The position numbers and the translations under genes were made by a program. This document shows, piece by piece, positions 1 through 7,682 of a stretch of DNA of 7,808 nucleotides. Source of the DNA: Rhodospirillales bacterium (lineage in GTDB: Bacteria; Pseudomonadota; Alphaproteobacteria; JAREAF01); contig JAREAF010000217.1 in the NCBI GenBank assembly GCA_029240475.1, positions 1 to 7,808 of the forward strand, read 5' to 3'. How positions within the stretch are numbered: position 1 is the stretch's first letter; each line of letters opens with the position of its first letter. The notes under the pieces were generated by a model. It saw nothing but the letters and a program-made list of their open reading frames with translations. It searched no databases and was not told the origin of the DNA.

Positions 1-1
1 C

Positions 2-1251
<1,250 letters not shown>

Positions 1252-1255
<4 letters not shown>

Positions 1256-1995
1256 ACCGGATCTGGATCGCCGCCGCCCTCGCCCTGCTCGGATCGGACG
1301 CCGCCCCGATACGCGCCGTCGCGGCCGATGCCGCAGCGCCCGTCGTGGTCGAGCTCTTCACCTCGCAGGGCTGCAGCTCCTGCCCGCCGGCGGACGCGTT
1401 CCTCGGCGAGCTGGCGCAGCGCCAGGACGTCATCGCCCTCGCCTTTCATATCGACTACTGGGACTACATCGGCTGGAAGGACCCCTTCGCCAGCCCGGAC
1501 TTCACCAAGCGGCAGCGCGGTTATGCCGGGGCGCTCGGCCTGCGCAGCGTCTACACCCCGCAGATGGTCATCGACGGCCGCGTCGACGCGGTCGGCTCGC
1601 ACCGGAACCGCGTCGAGGAGCTGATCCGCAAATCCAGCTATGTCCCCAAGCTGGCCGTGACGCTGGAGCCGGCGGCGGGCAAAGCCAGGCTGAACCTGCC
1701 CGAAGCGCGCTTCGAGCGCCCGGCCACGATCTGGCTGGCGATCTACGACCGCGAGGAGCGCACCAAGGTCAAGCGCGGCGAGAATGCCGGCCGCGAGCTC
1801 AGCGAATACAACATCGTGCGCGCGCTTCGCAAAATCGGGAGCTGGGATGGCAGCGCGCAGTCGCTCGATCTCGACCTCGCCGACGCGATTGCGGACGGGA
1901 TGGGCGGCGCCATCCTGATCCAGTCCGAGGGCCAGGGGCCGATCATCGGGGCGCTCGAGATTCCCGCAGCGGCATTGCGCGGGAGCGCCGAATGA
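1252..1995 (+). CDS. Secreted DUF1223 thioredoxin-fold protein
   Basis: This is a 247-residue protein of the DUF1223 family (PF06764), whose members are predicted exported proteins with a thioredoxin-like fold; no firm reaction is known. The ATG at 1252 gives a short signal peptide: MNR, then a hydrophobic stretch IWIAAALALLG, and an Ala-rich region near residues 22-29 as the likely cleavage zone. Family marks are VVVELFTSQGCSSCPPAD with a CxxC pair (C41, C44), AFHIDYWDYIGWKDPF, a YTPQMVIDGR segment, and RGENAGRELSEYNIVRAL near the C-terminus. The CxxC hints at a periplasmic redox role, which is inference. An in-frame GTG at 1225 would add nine residues before the signal peptide and is less likely. 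The start overlaps the acnA stop by four bases (ATGA), but the only nearby AAGG touches the start codon, so the ribosome binding site is poor. The gene converges on htpG. Confidence 0.88.
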
Positions 1996-2007
1996 TGACC
2001 CCTCTCG

Positions 2008-2035
2008 CGCCTCTGGGCGGGCGGGGGGCGAGGCG
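2008..2035. other. Imperfect inverted repeat between convergent genes
   Basis: CGCCTC (2008-2013) and GAGGCG (2030-2035) can pair around a 16-base G-rich loop, in the short gap between the DUF1223 stop and the htpG stop. There is no T-run on either side, so it is not a canonical intrinsic terminator. It could help end transcription from both directions, or be chance in GC-rich DNA. Confidence 0.25.
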
Positions 2036-2037
2036 GA

Positions 2038-3897
2038 CTATCTTACCTCTCCCGCTCGCGGGAGAGGTCGCGAGGACGCGGCAAGCGGCCAAGCGGGTAC
2101 CTCGCCGTCGAGGATGCGCGCCTGGTCGAGCAGCAGCCAGGCCGTCTCCGTGACCGCTTCGGAATCCCCATTGGCTTTCACCGCCGCGGCCATGCCGCGG
2201 ATGAGCGGGTGACCGGGATTGATCTCGAGGATGCGCGGCGCGGCGTGCTCGAGCTGGCGATGCTGCCGCAGCAGCCGCTCCAGATGGATGTCGAGATCGT
2301 GCTCGTCCGCCACGAGGACCACCGGGCTGTCGGTCAGGCGGCCAGAGCGGCGCACATCCTTGACCGCATCCTTGAGCGCCAGCTTCAGCAGCGCGACCAG
2401 GCGGTCGATCCCCGGATCGGAGGCGCCGTCCGCAGCAGGTTTGGCCTCCGCGCCGCCTTCGATCTTGGACAGGTCGGCCGCCCCGCGCGTGACGGATCGG
2501 AACGGCTTGCCCTCATGGCTTCCGATCGCCGGCACCCAGAACTCATCGACGGGGTCGGTCAGCAGCAGCACCTCAACGCCCTTGGCGCGGAACGCCTCCA
2601 GATGCGGGCTCTTGCGCAAGCTGTCCGCCTCGTCGCCGGACAGCGTGTAGATCGCCTCCTGCCCCGGCTTCATGCGGCCGACATAATCGGCGAGGCTGAC
2701 CCATCCCTCGCCCGCGGTCGAGCGGAAGCGCGCGAGCTTCAGCAACGCGTCGCGCTGCTCGGCATCCTCGTAGATGCCTTCCTTCAGCACCGCGCCGAAG
2801 GCGTCCCAGAACTCAAGGTATGACTCCGGCTGCGACTCCGCCTTCTTGGCGAGCTCGGACATCACGCGCTTGACGATGCCGGCGCGGATCTTCCCCAGCA
2901 CCGGATTGTTCTGCAGCATCTCGCGGCTGATATTGAGCGGCAGGTCCTCGGAATCGACCACGCCCTTGACGAAGCGCAGGCAGGGCGGCAGCAGCTCCTC
3001 GCAATCCTCGGTGATGAAGACGCGCTTCACATAGAGCTTGAGGCGCGGCTTGCGCTCGGGCGTGAAGAGGTCGAAGGGCTTCGCCTTCGGCACGAACAGG
3101 AGGCAGCGATATTCGAGCTTGCCCTCGGCGCGCCAGTGCAAGGTGAGCCAGGGCTCGTCCGCCGCATGCGCGACGTGGCGGTAGAATTCGCGATACTGCT
3201 CTTCCGTGATCTCCGCTTTCGCGCGCGCCCAGAGCGCCGAAGCCGTGTTGACCGTCTCGCTCTTCTCGCCCTCGGCCAGCACCACCGGCAGCGCGATATG
3301 GTCGGAGTAAGTCTTGATGATGCGCCTTAGCCGGTCCGGCTCGAGGAACTCCTTGTCGCCCTTGCGCAGATGCAGGACGACGCGCGTGCCGCGCGCCGCC
3401 ACCTCCGCTTCGCCGACGGTGAATGAGCCCTGCCCTTCCGATTCCCAGTGCCAGCCGCGCTCGTCGCCCGCCTTGCGGCTGAACACCTCCACACGCTCGG
3501 CCACCATGAAGGCGGAATAAAAGCCCACGCCGAACTGGCCGATGAGGCTGACCTGCTTGCTCTTCTCGGCCGGCATCTCCGAGAGGAACCGCGCGGTCCC
3601 TGAGCGCGCGATGGTGCCGAGATTCTCGACCAGGTCCTCGCGGTTCATGCCGATGCCGTTGTCGGCGACGGTGACCGTGCCCGCCTTGCGGTCGATCGAG
3701 ACCACAACCTTGAGATCGGGGTCGTCGGCGATGAGATGGGGTTCGGTCAGCGCCGCATAGCGCAGCCGGTCGCAGGCGTCGGAGGCGTTCGAGATCAATT
3801 CCCGGAGGAAGATCTCCTTCTCGCTGTAAAGCGAGTGCGCCACGATGTCCAACAGCCGGCTGACCTCGGCCTGGAACTGCAGCTTCTCCTCGGTCAT
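2038..3897 (-). CDS. htpG: Molecular chaperone HtpG (bacterial Hsp90)
   Basis: HtpG is the cytoplasmic ATP-dependent Hsp90 homodimer that helps remodel and refold client proteins under stress. The 619-residue product is near the usual length of about 620-635. N-terminal GHKL ATPase domain: ELISNASDACDRLR (catalytic Glu33, Asn37), DNGIGM (Asp79 contacts adenine), and the lid/glycine motif IGQFGVGFYSAF (120-130). The middle domain has the YVKRVFITEDCEELLPPCLRF and SREMLQNNPVLGKI blocks; a C-terminal dimerisation domain follows. The frame stays open upstream to about 4101, but homology begins at MTEEKLQFQAEVSRLLDIV, so the ATG at 3897 is chosen; an AGGA lies about 13 bases upstream. The last residues, after LLLDQARILDGEVP, come from a palindromic repeat (RPLPRAGEVR) instead of the usual D-P-x-x-F-like ending. 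An RpoH-type promoter lies upstream, and the gene is divergent from the helicase. Confidence 0.97.
   Translation of the reverse strand: MTEEKLQFQAEVSRLLDIVAHSLYSEKEIFLRELISNASDACDRLRYAALTEPHLIADDPDLKVVVSIDRKAGTVTVADNGIGMNREDLVENLGTIARSGTARFLSEMPAEKSKQVSLIGQFGVGFYSAFMVAERVEVFSRKAGDERGWHWESEGQGSFTVGEAEVAARGTRVVLHLRKGDKEFLEPDRLRRIIKTYSDHIALPVVLAEGEKSETVNTASALWARAKAEITEEQYREFYRHVAHAADEPWLTLHWRAEGKLEYRCLLFVPKAKPFDLFTPERKPRLKLYVKRVFITEDCEELLPPCLRFVKGVVDSEDLPLNISREMLQNNPVLGKIRAGIVKRVMSELAKKAESQPESYLEFWDAFGAVLKEGIYEDAEQRDALLKLARFRSTAGEGWVSLADYVGRMKPGQEAIYTLSGDEADSLRKSPHLEAFRAKGVEVLLLTDPVDEFWVPAIGSHEGKPFRSVTRGAADLSKIEGGAEAKPAADGASDPGIDRLVALLKLALKDAVKDVRRSGRLTDSPVVLVADEHDLDIHLERLLRQHRQLEHAAPRILEINPGHPLIRGMAAAVKANGDSEAVTETAWLLLDQARILDGEVPAWPLAASSRPLPRAGEVR
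2045..2068. repeat. Perfect extragenic-type palindrome, 11-bp arms
   Basis: ACCTCTCCCGC (2045-2055) and GCGGGAGAGGT (2058-2068) are exact reverse complements separated by TC. Palindromes of this CTCTCCCGC/GCGGGAGAG type are dispersed between genes in many Rhizobiales genomes, and their translation often reads PLPREGEVR-like, as it does here. It sits at the 3' ends of two convergent genes, where such elements often lie. No T-run follows on either strand. It lies inside the htpG reading frame and encodes that protein's last residues. That copies occur elsewhere in this genome is inference; only one is in the window. Confidence 0.8.
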
Positions 3898-3953
3898 GGC
3901 GGTCGAAGTCCTGGATTGCCGATGGCGACGGGCCGGACGGCCCTCCGGGCGGT

Positions 3954-3982
3954 ATATGAGCAGCTGGTCCCGAAGGCGCAAG
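3954..3982 (-). promoter_or_regulatory. Candidate RpoH (sigma-32) promoter of htpG
   Basis: On the minus strand, CTTG (plus-strand 3979-3982) is followed by exactly 18 bases and then CTCATAT (plus-strand 3954-3960). The alphaproteobacterial RpoH consensus is CTTG-N17/18-CYTATNT; only the third base of the -10 differs. Transcription would start near 3946, giving a leader of roughly 50 bases before the ATG at 3897. HtpG is a classic heat-shock gene, which supports the reading. No start-site data are available. Confidence 0.6.
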
Positions 3983-4006
3983 CCCACCGCCCGAGCCCCG
4001 CAGAAG

Positions 4007-4035
4007 CTTGCAATCGGGCCGCCGACACCCGATCT
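4007..4035 (+). promoter_or_regulatory. Candidate RpoH-like promoter of the helicase operon
   Basis: CTTG (4007-4010), then 18 bases, then CCGATCT (4029-4035) fits CTTG-N17/18-CYTATNT with one mismatch at the third -10 position, the same quality and spacing as the htpG promoter on the other strand. The same DNA can be read as a weak sigma-70 promoter (TTGCAA at 4008-4013, N17, GATCTT at 4031-4036). In both readings the expected start site falls at about 4041-4043, on or just before the helicase ATG, which implies a leaderless or nearly leaderless mRNA. Confidence 0.35.
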
Positions 4036-4042
4036 TGATCCC

Positions 4043-6532
4043 ATGCCTCCGCCACTGGAAAGGCGGGTGACCGCCGTCCTTGGCCCGACCAACACCGGCA
4101 AGACCTTTCTCGCCGTCGAGCGGATGCTGGGCCATTCCAGCGGAATGATCGGCTTTCCGCTCCGGCTGTTGGCCCGCGAGAATTACGATCGGATCGTCGC
4201 CCTGAAAGGGGCGCGCGCCGTGGCGCTGGTCACGGGCGAGGAGAAGATCGTGCCCCCTTCGGCGCGGTATTTCGTCTGCACGGTCGAGTCGATGCCGCTC
4301 GACCGGCGCGTCTCCTTCCTGGCCATCGACGAGGTCCAGCTGGCCGCGGACCCCGAGCGCGGCCACATCTTCACCGACCGGCTGCTGCACGCCCGCGGGC
4401 TCGAGGAGACCATGTTCCTGGGCGCGGACACGATCCGCCCACTGCTGCGCCGGCTGGTCCCGGAGGCGCGCTATGAATCGCGCCCGCGCTTCTCAACCCT
4501 CACCTACACCGGCCCGAAGAAGCTGACTCGCCTGCCCCGCCGCAGCGCGGTGGTCGCCTTCTCCGCCGCCGACGTCTACGCCATGGCCGAGCTGATCCGC
4601 CGTCAGCGCGGGGGCGCGGCGGTGGTGCTGGGCGCCTTGAGCCCGCGCACCCGCAACGCCCAGGTCGCGATGTATCAGGCCGGCGAGGTCGACTACCTCG
4701 TCGCGACCGACGCGATCGGCATGGGCCTGAACATGGATGTCGACCATGTCGCCTTCGCCGAGCTGGCGAAATTCGACGGGCGGCGGCCACGCAGGCTCAC
4801 CGCCGCCGAGATCGGGCAGATCGCCGGCCGCGCCGGTCGGCACATGAATGACGGCAGTTTCGGCACCACCGCCGATGCCGGCGAGATCGCGCCCGAAACC
4901 GTCGAGGGGGTCGAGAACCACCGGTTCGAGGCGCTGACCAACCTCTATTGGCGCAACCGCGACCTGTCCTTCCGCTCGGTCGAGGGGCTGCTGCGCGACC
5001 TCGATGCGCGTCCGCCGGACCGCGCGCTCATCCGCATGCGCGATGCCGACGACCACCTCGCGCTGGCGGCGCTCGCGCGCGACCCGGAGATCCTGAAATT
5101 GGCGCAAGGGCCCGCCGCGGTCCGCCTGCTCTGGGAGGTCAGCCAGATCCCGGACTTCCGCAAGATCCTCACCGAAGCGCATACACGGCTGCTCGCGCAG
5201 GTCTTCCGCCATCTGATGCGCCCGGCCGGCGTGCTGCCGGAGGAGTGGGTGGCGCGACAAGTGGAGCGCCTCAACGACGACCAGGGCGACATCGACACGC
5301 TGACCCAGCGCATCTCGCACATCCGCACCTGGACCTACATCGCCCATCGCGGCGACTGGCTGACCGATTCGGGCGGCTGGCAGGACCGCGCCCGCGCGAT
5401 CGAGGACCGGCTTTCGGACGCGCTGCACGATCGGCTGATGCAGCGCTTCGTGGACCGCCGGCAGGCCGTGCTGCAGCGGCGGCTGAAGGAGGGCGGCCCT
5501 CTGCTGGCCGCCGTCACCCGCGAGGACGATGTCGTGGTCGAAGGCCAGTTTGTGGGCCGCCTCGAAGGCTTCCGGTTCGCGCCGGAGGCGGCCGACGCCG
5601 AGGCGCGCGCGGTGCTCGCGGCCGCGCGCCGGGCGGTGGCCGAGACGCTGCCCTCGCGCCTGCGCTCGCTCGAGGAGGAGCCCGATTCCGCCTTCGCCTT
5701 GAACCGGGACGGCAAGTTGAGCTGGCGCGGCGCCCCCGTGGCGCGGCTGTCCGCAGGTCCATCGGCGCTGCAGCCGAAGATCGAGCCACTGCCGGCGGAA
5801 TTCTTGGAGGCTGCGGGACGCGAGCAGCTGCGGCTGCGCCTGGAGCGCTTCCTGGCCGCCGAGTTGCGGCGCGATCTCGGCGCTCTGATGCGCCTTGCCG
5901 ACGGCGTGGAGGAGACCGGAGCCGGGCGAGGTCTGGTGTACCGGCTGCAAGAGTCGCTCGGCACCCTGCGACGCGAGGACGCCGAGGATCTGCTGGGCGC
6001 GATCGATCGGACGATGCGCCGCCGGCTGACCAAGCTGGGACTGCGCATCGGGCGCGAGCATCTCTGGGTGTCGGGAGCCCTCAGCCCCGCCGCTGTCCGA
6101 ACTCGCGCCCTGTTGTGGTCGCTTCAGGCGCAGCAGCCCGCCCCGGACCTGCCGAAGGCCGGGCGCAAGCTCATGCCCGCACAGCCTTTGCTGCCCGCGG
6201 ATTTCTACCGGGCGATCGGCTACCGGCGCGCGGGCGCCCATGCCTTCCGCGTAGATGCCTATGAAGCGCTCGCGGAGGCCGTTCATGGCCTCGGCCGGCA
6301 AGGTCCGTTCGCGGCCACGGCCCAGCTCAAATCCTTGGCCGGCGGAGGGGCGCCGCTGGCCTCTGCTCTGGTCGCGCTGGGCGCCCGCGCCGAGCCGCAG
6401 CCGGAGACCGGAGGCATCACGCATTACAGGTTGCGGCCGCGCCCCTTCCCCGACCAGCGGCGGCGCAAGGGCGCCCGGAATCGGCCGGAGTCGCCCTTTG
6501 CGGCGCTGAGCGGGCTCTGGAGCGGCCGGTGA
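4043..6532 (+). CDS. SUV3/Mgs-like DExH-box RNA helicase
   Basis: This 829-residue superfamily 2 helicase resembles mitochondrial SUV3, the RNA helicase of the mitochondrial degradosome, and is widespread in Alphaproteobacteria. Walker A is GPTNTGKT (residues 14-21), motif II is DEVQ (96-99) in the SUV3-style context DEVQLAADPERGHIFTDRLL, then FLGADT (motif III), ATDAIGMGLN (from 221, motif V) and QIAGRAGR (259-266, motif VI). The remaining ~550 residues are a less conserved, Arg/Leu-rich C-terminal region that I cannot assign in detail. It is expected to unwind structured RNA in the cytoplasm using ATP. The ATG at 4043 is chosen because Walker A then sits 14 residues in and the upstream frame loses coding character; there is no Shine-Dalgarno sequence before it, and an in-frame ATG at 3956 is the alternative. 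The stop overlaps the next gene's GTG, so the two are translationally coupled. Confidence 0.9.
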   Translation: MPPPLERRVTAVLGPTNTGKTFLAVERMLGHSSGMIGFPLRLLARENYDRIVALKGARAVALVTGEEKIVPPSARYFVCTVESMPLDRRVSFLAIDEVQLAADPERGHIFTDRLLHARGLEETMFLGADTIRPLLRRLVPEARYESRPRFSTLTYTGPKKLTRLPRRSAVVAFSAADVYAMAELIRRQRGGAAVVLGALSPRTRNAQVAMYQAGEVDYLVATDAIGMGLNMDVDHVAFAELAKFDGRRPRRLTAAEIGQIAGRAGRHMNDGSFGTTADAGEIAPETVEGVENHRFEALTNLYWRNRDLSFRSVEGLLRDLDARPPDRALIRMRDADDHLALAALARDPEILKLAQGPAAVRLLWEVSQIPDFRKILTEAHTRLLAQVFRHLMRPAGVLPEEWVARQVERLNDDQGDIDTLTQRISHIRTWTYIAHRGDWLTDSGGWQDRARAIEDRLSDALHDRLMQRFVDRRQAVLQRRLKEGGPLLAAVTREDDVVVEGQFVGRLEGFRFAPEAADAEARAVLAAARRAVAETLPSRLRSLEEEPDSAFALNRDGKLSWRGAPVARLSAGPSALQPKIEPLPAEFLEAAGREQLRLRLERFLAAELRRDLGALMRLADGVEETGAGRGLVYRLQESLGTLRREDAEDLLGAIDRTMRRRLTKLGLRIGREHLWVSGALSPAAVRTRALLWSLQAQQPAPDLPKAGRKLMPAQPLLPADFYRAIGYRRAGAHAFRVDAYEALAEAVHGLGRQGPFAATAQLKSLAGGGAPLASALVALGARAEPQPETGGITHYRLRPRPFPDQRRRKGARNRPESPFAALSGLWSGR
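6519..6522 (+). promoter_or_regulatory. Ribosome binding site for the S4-domain gene
   Basis: GGAG lies six bases before the GTG at 6529, inside the last codons of the helicase. It decides for GTG, not a later codon, as the start, and fits a coupled pair. Confidence 0.7.
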
Positions 6533-6846
6533 GCGCCGAAAGCGACGCTATCCGGCTCGATAAATGGCTTTGGCATGCGCGCTTCGCCAGGACACGGGCG
6601 CTGGCGGCCGAGCTCTGCGAGTCGGGCCGGCTGCGGCTTGGCGGCGAGCGCGTTTCAAAGCCTCACCGGCTCGTGCGCGTGGGCGATGTGCTCACCTTCC
6701 CGGCGGGCGGGCACATCCGGACTGTGCGCGTGGCCGCTTTAGGGGTTCGCCGGGGGCCGGCCGCGGAGGCGCAGCGGCTTTATGAGGACCTGGCTCCGCC
6801 CAGCGCCGAAAGCGCGCTGCCGCGCCGCCATGCGGCGTGGAAGTGA
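6529..6846 (+). CDS. Hsp15-like S4-domain RNA-binding protein
   Basis: This 105-residue protein opens with an S4 RNA-binding domain: IRLDKWLWHARFARTRALAAELCESGRLRLGG (about residues 8-39), then the SKPHRLVRVGDVLTF strand region. It closely follows the pattern of E. coli Hsp15 (HslR; RLDKWLWAARF, TRALA, R-P-A-x-E-A-x-x-L-Y-E), including RGPAAEAQRLYEDL near residues 75-88. Hsp15 is a heat-induced protein that binds free 50S subunits carrying a stalled nascent chain and helps recycle them. The basic C-terminal tail is short here: E. coli Hsp15 has about 133 residues. The GTG start overlaps the helicase TGA as GTGA, with GGAG six bases upstream. Pairing with an RNA helicase suggests a shared role in RNA or ribosome handling, which is inference. 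Other S4 paralogues cannot be excluded from sequence alone. Confidence 0.88.
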   Translation: MSAESDAIRLDKWLWHARFARTRALAAELCESGRLRLGGERVSKPHRLVRVGDVLTFPAGGHIRTVRVAALGVRRGPAAEAQRLYEDLAPPSAESALPRRHAAWK

Positions 6847-6870
6847 CCCATGGCGCTGTTGCCGCTGACG

Positions 6871-6895
6871 GGCCGGCATGATAGGTCATGCGGCC
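6871..6895 (+). other. Hairpin downstream of the S4-domain gene
   Basis: GGCC (6871-6874) plus GCATGA (6876-6881) pair with TCATGC (6886-6891) plus GGCC (6892-6895), with one bulged G at 6875 and a TAGG loop. It starts 24 bases after the stop codon. No T-run follows, so it could protect a 3' end or be a weak terminator for the helicase operon; the structure is visible, its role is inferred. Confidence 0.4.
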
Positions 6896-6908
6896 TCCGC
6901 ACGAGAGC

Positions 6909-6933
6909 CGCCGCGCCGACCTTAGCCGCGGCG
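6909..6933 (+). other. Second GC-rich hairpin before fdxA
   Basis: CGCCGCG (6909-6915) and CGCGGCG (6927-6933) form a 7-bp stem with an 11-base loop containing CTTAG. It lies in the non-coding gap between the S4 gene and fdxA. Such stems arise readily by chance in DNA this GC-rich. Confidence 0.3.
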
Positions 6934-6966
6934 CATCGTCGCGAGGTTCCGTTGAATCGTGAGGCT

Positions 6967-6982
6967 GGCCGAGCGATCGGCC
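6967..6982 (+). other. GCGA-tetraloop hairpin in the region before fdxA
   Basis: GGCCGA (6967-6972) and TCGGCC (6977-6982) form a 6-bp stem closed by GCGA, a stable GNRA tetraloop. A further short palindrome, CGGCGT/ACGCCG with a GG loop, lies at 7021-7034, and TATG occurs three times at 6993-7006. If the fdxA transcript starts upstream, these are parts of its leader. I could not find a convincing -35/-10 pair for fdxA in this gap. Confidence 0.35.
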
Positions 6983-7047
6983 GTACGTTTCGTATGTATG
7001 TGTATGTTGCTGGCCTGGACCGGCGTGGACGCCGTGGCCGGCCGGTT

Positions 7048-7053
7048 GGAGAG
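7048..7053 (+). promoter_or_regulatory. Ribosome binding site of fdxA
   Basis: GGAGAG ends eight bases before the ATG at 7062. It supports that start, as does the family's usual N-terminus (M-x-Y/F-V-V-T). Confidence 0.7.
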
Positions 7054-7061
7054 ACGGTGCG

Positions 7062-7403
7062 ATGACCTATGTGGTGACCCAGGCCTGCATCCGCTGCAAG
7101 TACATGGATTGCGTGGAAGTTTGTCCGGTGGACTGTTTCTACGAAGGTGAAAACATGCTGGTCATCCACCCGGACGAATGCATCGACTGCGGGGTGTGCG
7201 AGCCCGAATGCCCGGTCGATGCCATCGTGCCCGATACCGAGGCCGGAACCGACCGCTGGGTGGAGATGAACCGGAGCTTTGCCGAGCAATGGCCGAACAT
7301 TACCCGCAAAGGCGTGCCACCGGCTGATGCCGATACGTACAAGGACGTAAAGGATAAGGAAAGTATGCTCAGCCCCAATCCGGGGAAGGGTACGGCCCGC
7401 TGA
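7062..7403 (+). CDS. fdxA: Seven-iron ferredoxin (3Fe-4S / 4Fe-4S), FdxA type
   Basis: This 113-residue soluble electron carrier is nearly collinear with Azotobacter vinelandii ferredoxin I. By that alignment C9, C17 and C50 hold the [3Fe-4S] cluster and C21, C40, C43 and C46 hold the [4Fe-4S] cluster; C12 and C25 are the two extra cysteines seen in the family. Key blocks are CIRCKYMDCVEVCPVDCFYEG, LVIHPDECIDCGVCEPECPVDAI and, towards the end, EQWPNITRKG. Length is typical and all ligands are present, so it should be functional. The electron donor and acceptor are not known from this context. It is separated from the S4 gene by 215 bp and from the next gene by 279 bp, so it is probably its own transcription unit. 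An fdxA followed by a CarD-type regulator is a common alphaproteobacterial arrangement. Confidence 0.97.
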   Translation: MTYVVTQACIRCKYMDCVEVCPVDCFYEGENMLVIHPDECIDCGVCEPECPVDAIVPDTEAGTDRWVEMNRSFAEQWPNITRKGVPPADADTYKDVKDKESMLSPNPGKGTAR

Positions 7404-7420
7404 GGGCCCGCTTTTCCTTT
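7394..7420 (+). terminator. Possible intrinsic terminator of fdxA
   Basis: GGCCC (7394-7398) and GGGCC (7404-7408) form a short stem whose five-base loop contains the fdxA stop codon. The sequence CGCTTTTCCTTT follows, giving a broken T-tract. The stem is only 5 bp and the T-tract starts a few bases late, so this is a moderate call. Confidence 0.4.
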
Positions 7421-7484
7421 GGTCGTACGGCCGCTTTGAGGAGCGTTCGTACCGGAATGGCTGGCATGCGCGCCGGGCGCGGCA

Positions 7485-7513
7485 TTGTGTAAGTTCAAGG
7501 ATTACGGTACTAT
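7485..7513 (+). promoter_or_regulatory. Possible sigma-70-like promoter for the last gene
   Basis: TTGTGT (7485-7490), a 17-base spacer and TACTAT (7508-7513) lie in the only AT-richer patch of the gap between fdxA and the gene at 7683. Start would be near 7520, leaving a leader of about 160 bases. The -35 matches consensus at three of six positions and the -10 at four of six. A direct repeat GTAAGTT at 7489-7495 and 7520-7526 brackets the -10. Confidence 0.4.
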
Positions 7514-7652
7514 TAACGCGTAAGTTTGCCCCGGCGCATGAACGCCGTGGTGGGAACGCGGCCCGCAGTGACGGTCGGCGTTTCGTCCTGGATGGGTGGA
7601 TAGCCCCGACGCGAGCTCGAAAGGCCGCGGAGGTGGTCCGTTTTGAATCCCG

Positions 7653-7671
7653 TTTGCGGCCATGCCGCGAA
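7653..7671 (+). other. Hairpin abutting the ribosome binding site of the last gene
   Basis: TTTGCGGC (7653-7660) pairs with GCCGCGAAA (from 7664 to 7671) over eight positions including one G-U pair, with a CAT loop. Its 3' arm ends at the A that begins AGGG (7672-7675), the likely Shine-Dalgarno sequence eight bases before the ATG at 7683. Confidence 0.4.
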
Positions 7672-7682
7672 AGGGTCGGAAG

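Noticed and set aside
2045..2068. Palindrome as a canonical Rho-independent terminator
   Set aside because: The stem is strong, but no T-run follows on either strand, so I list it as a repeat.
3845..4042. 66-residue N-terminal extension of the helicase
   Set aside because: It overlaps htpG coding sequence antisense and has no motif. The helicase core begins just after the ATG at 4043, although the in-frame ATG at 3956 cannot be fully excluded.
3898..4101. 68-residue N-terminal extension of HtpG
   Set aside because: The extension has no homology-like character, covers the promoter region and overlaps the helicase start; the family start at 3897 is clear.
2813..4390. 525-codon minus-strand frame across htpG and the helicase start
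   Set aside because: It is an out-of-frame shadow of htpG, with Gly/Arg/Pro-rich sequence and no domain.
4493..6424. 643-codon open frame on the minus strand opposite the helicase
   Set aside because: It is rich in Arg, Gln, Ala and His with no recognisable motif, and it lies antisense to a gene with full helicase motifs. Such frames arise from GC-rich third positions.
6952..6980. TTGAAT as the -35 box of an fdxA promoter
   Set aside because: No acceptable -10 box lies 16-18 bases downstream (GATCGG at 6975-6980).
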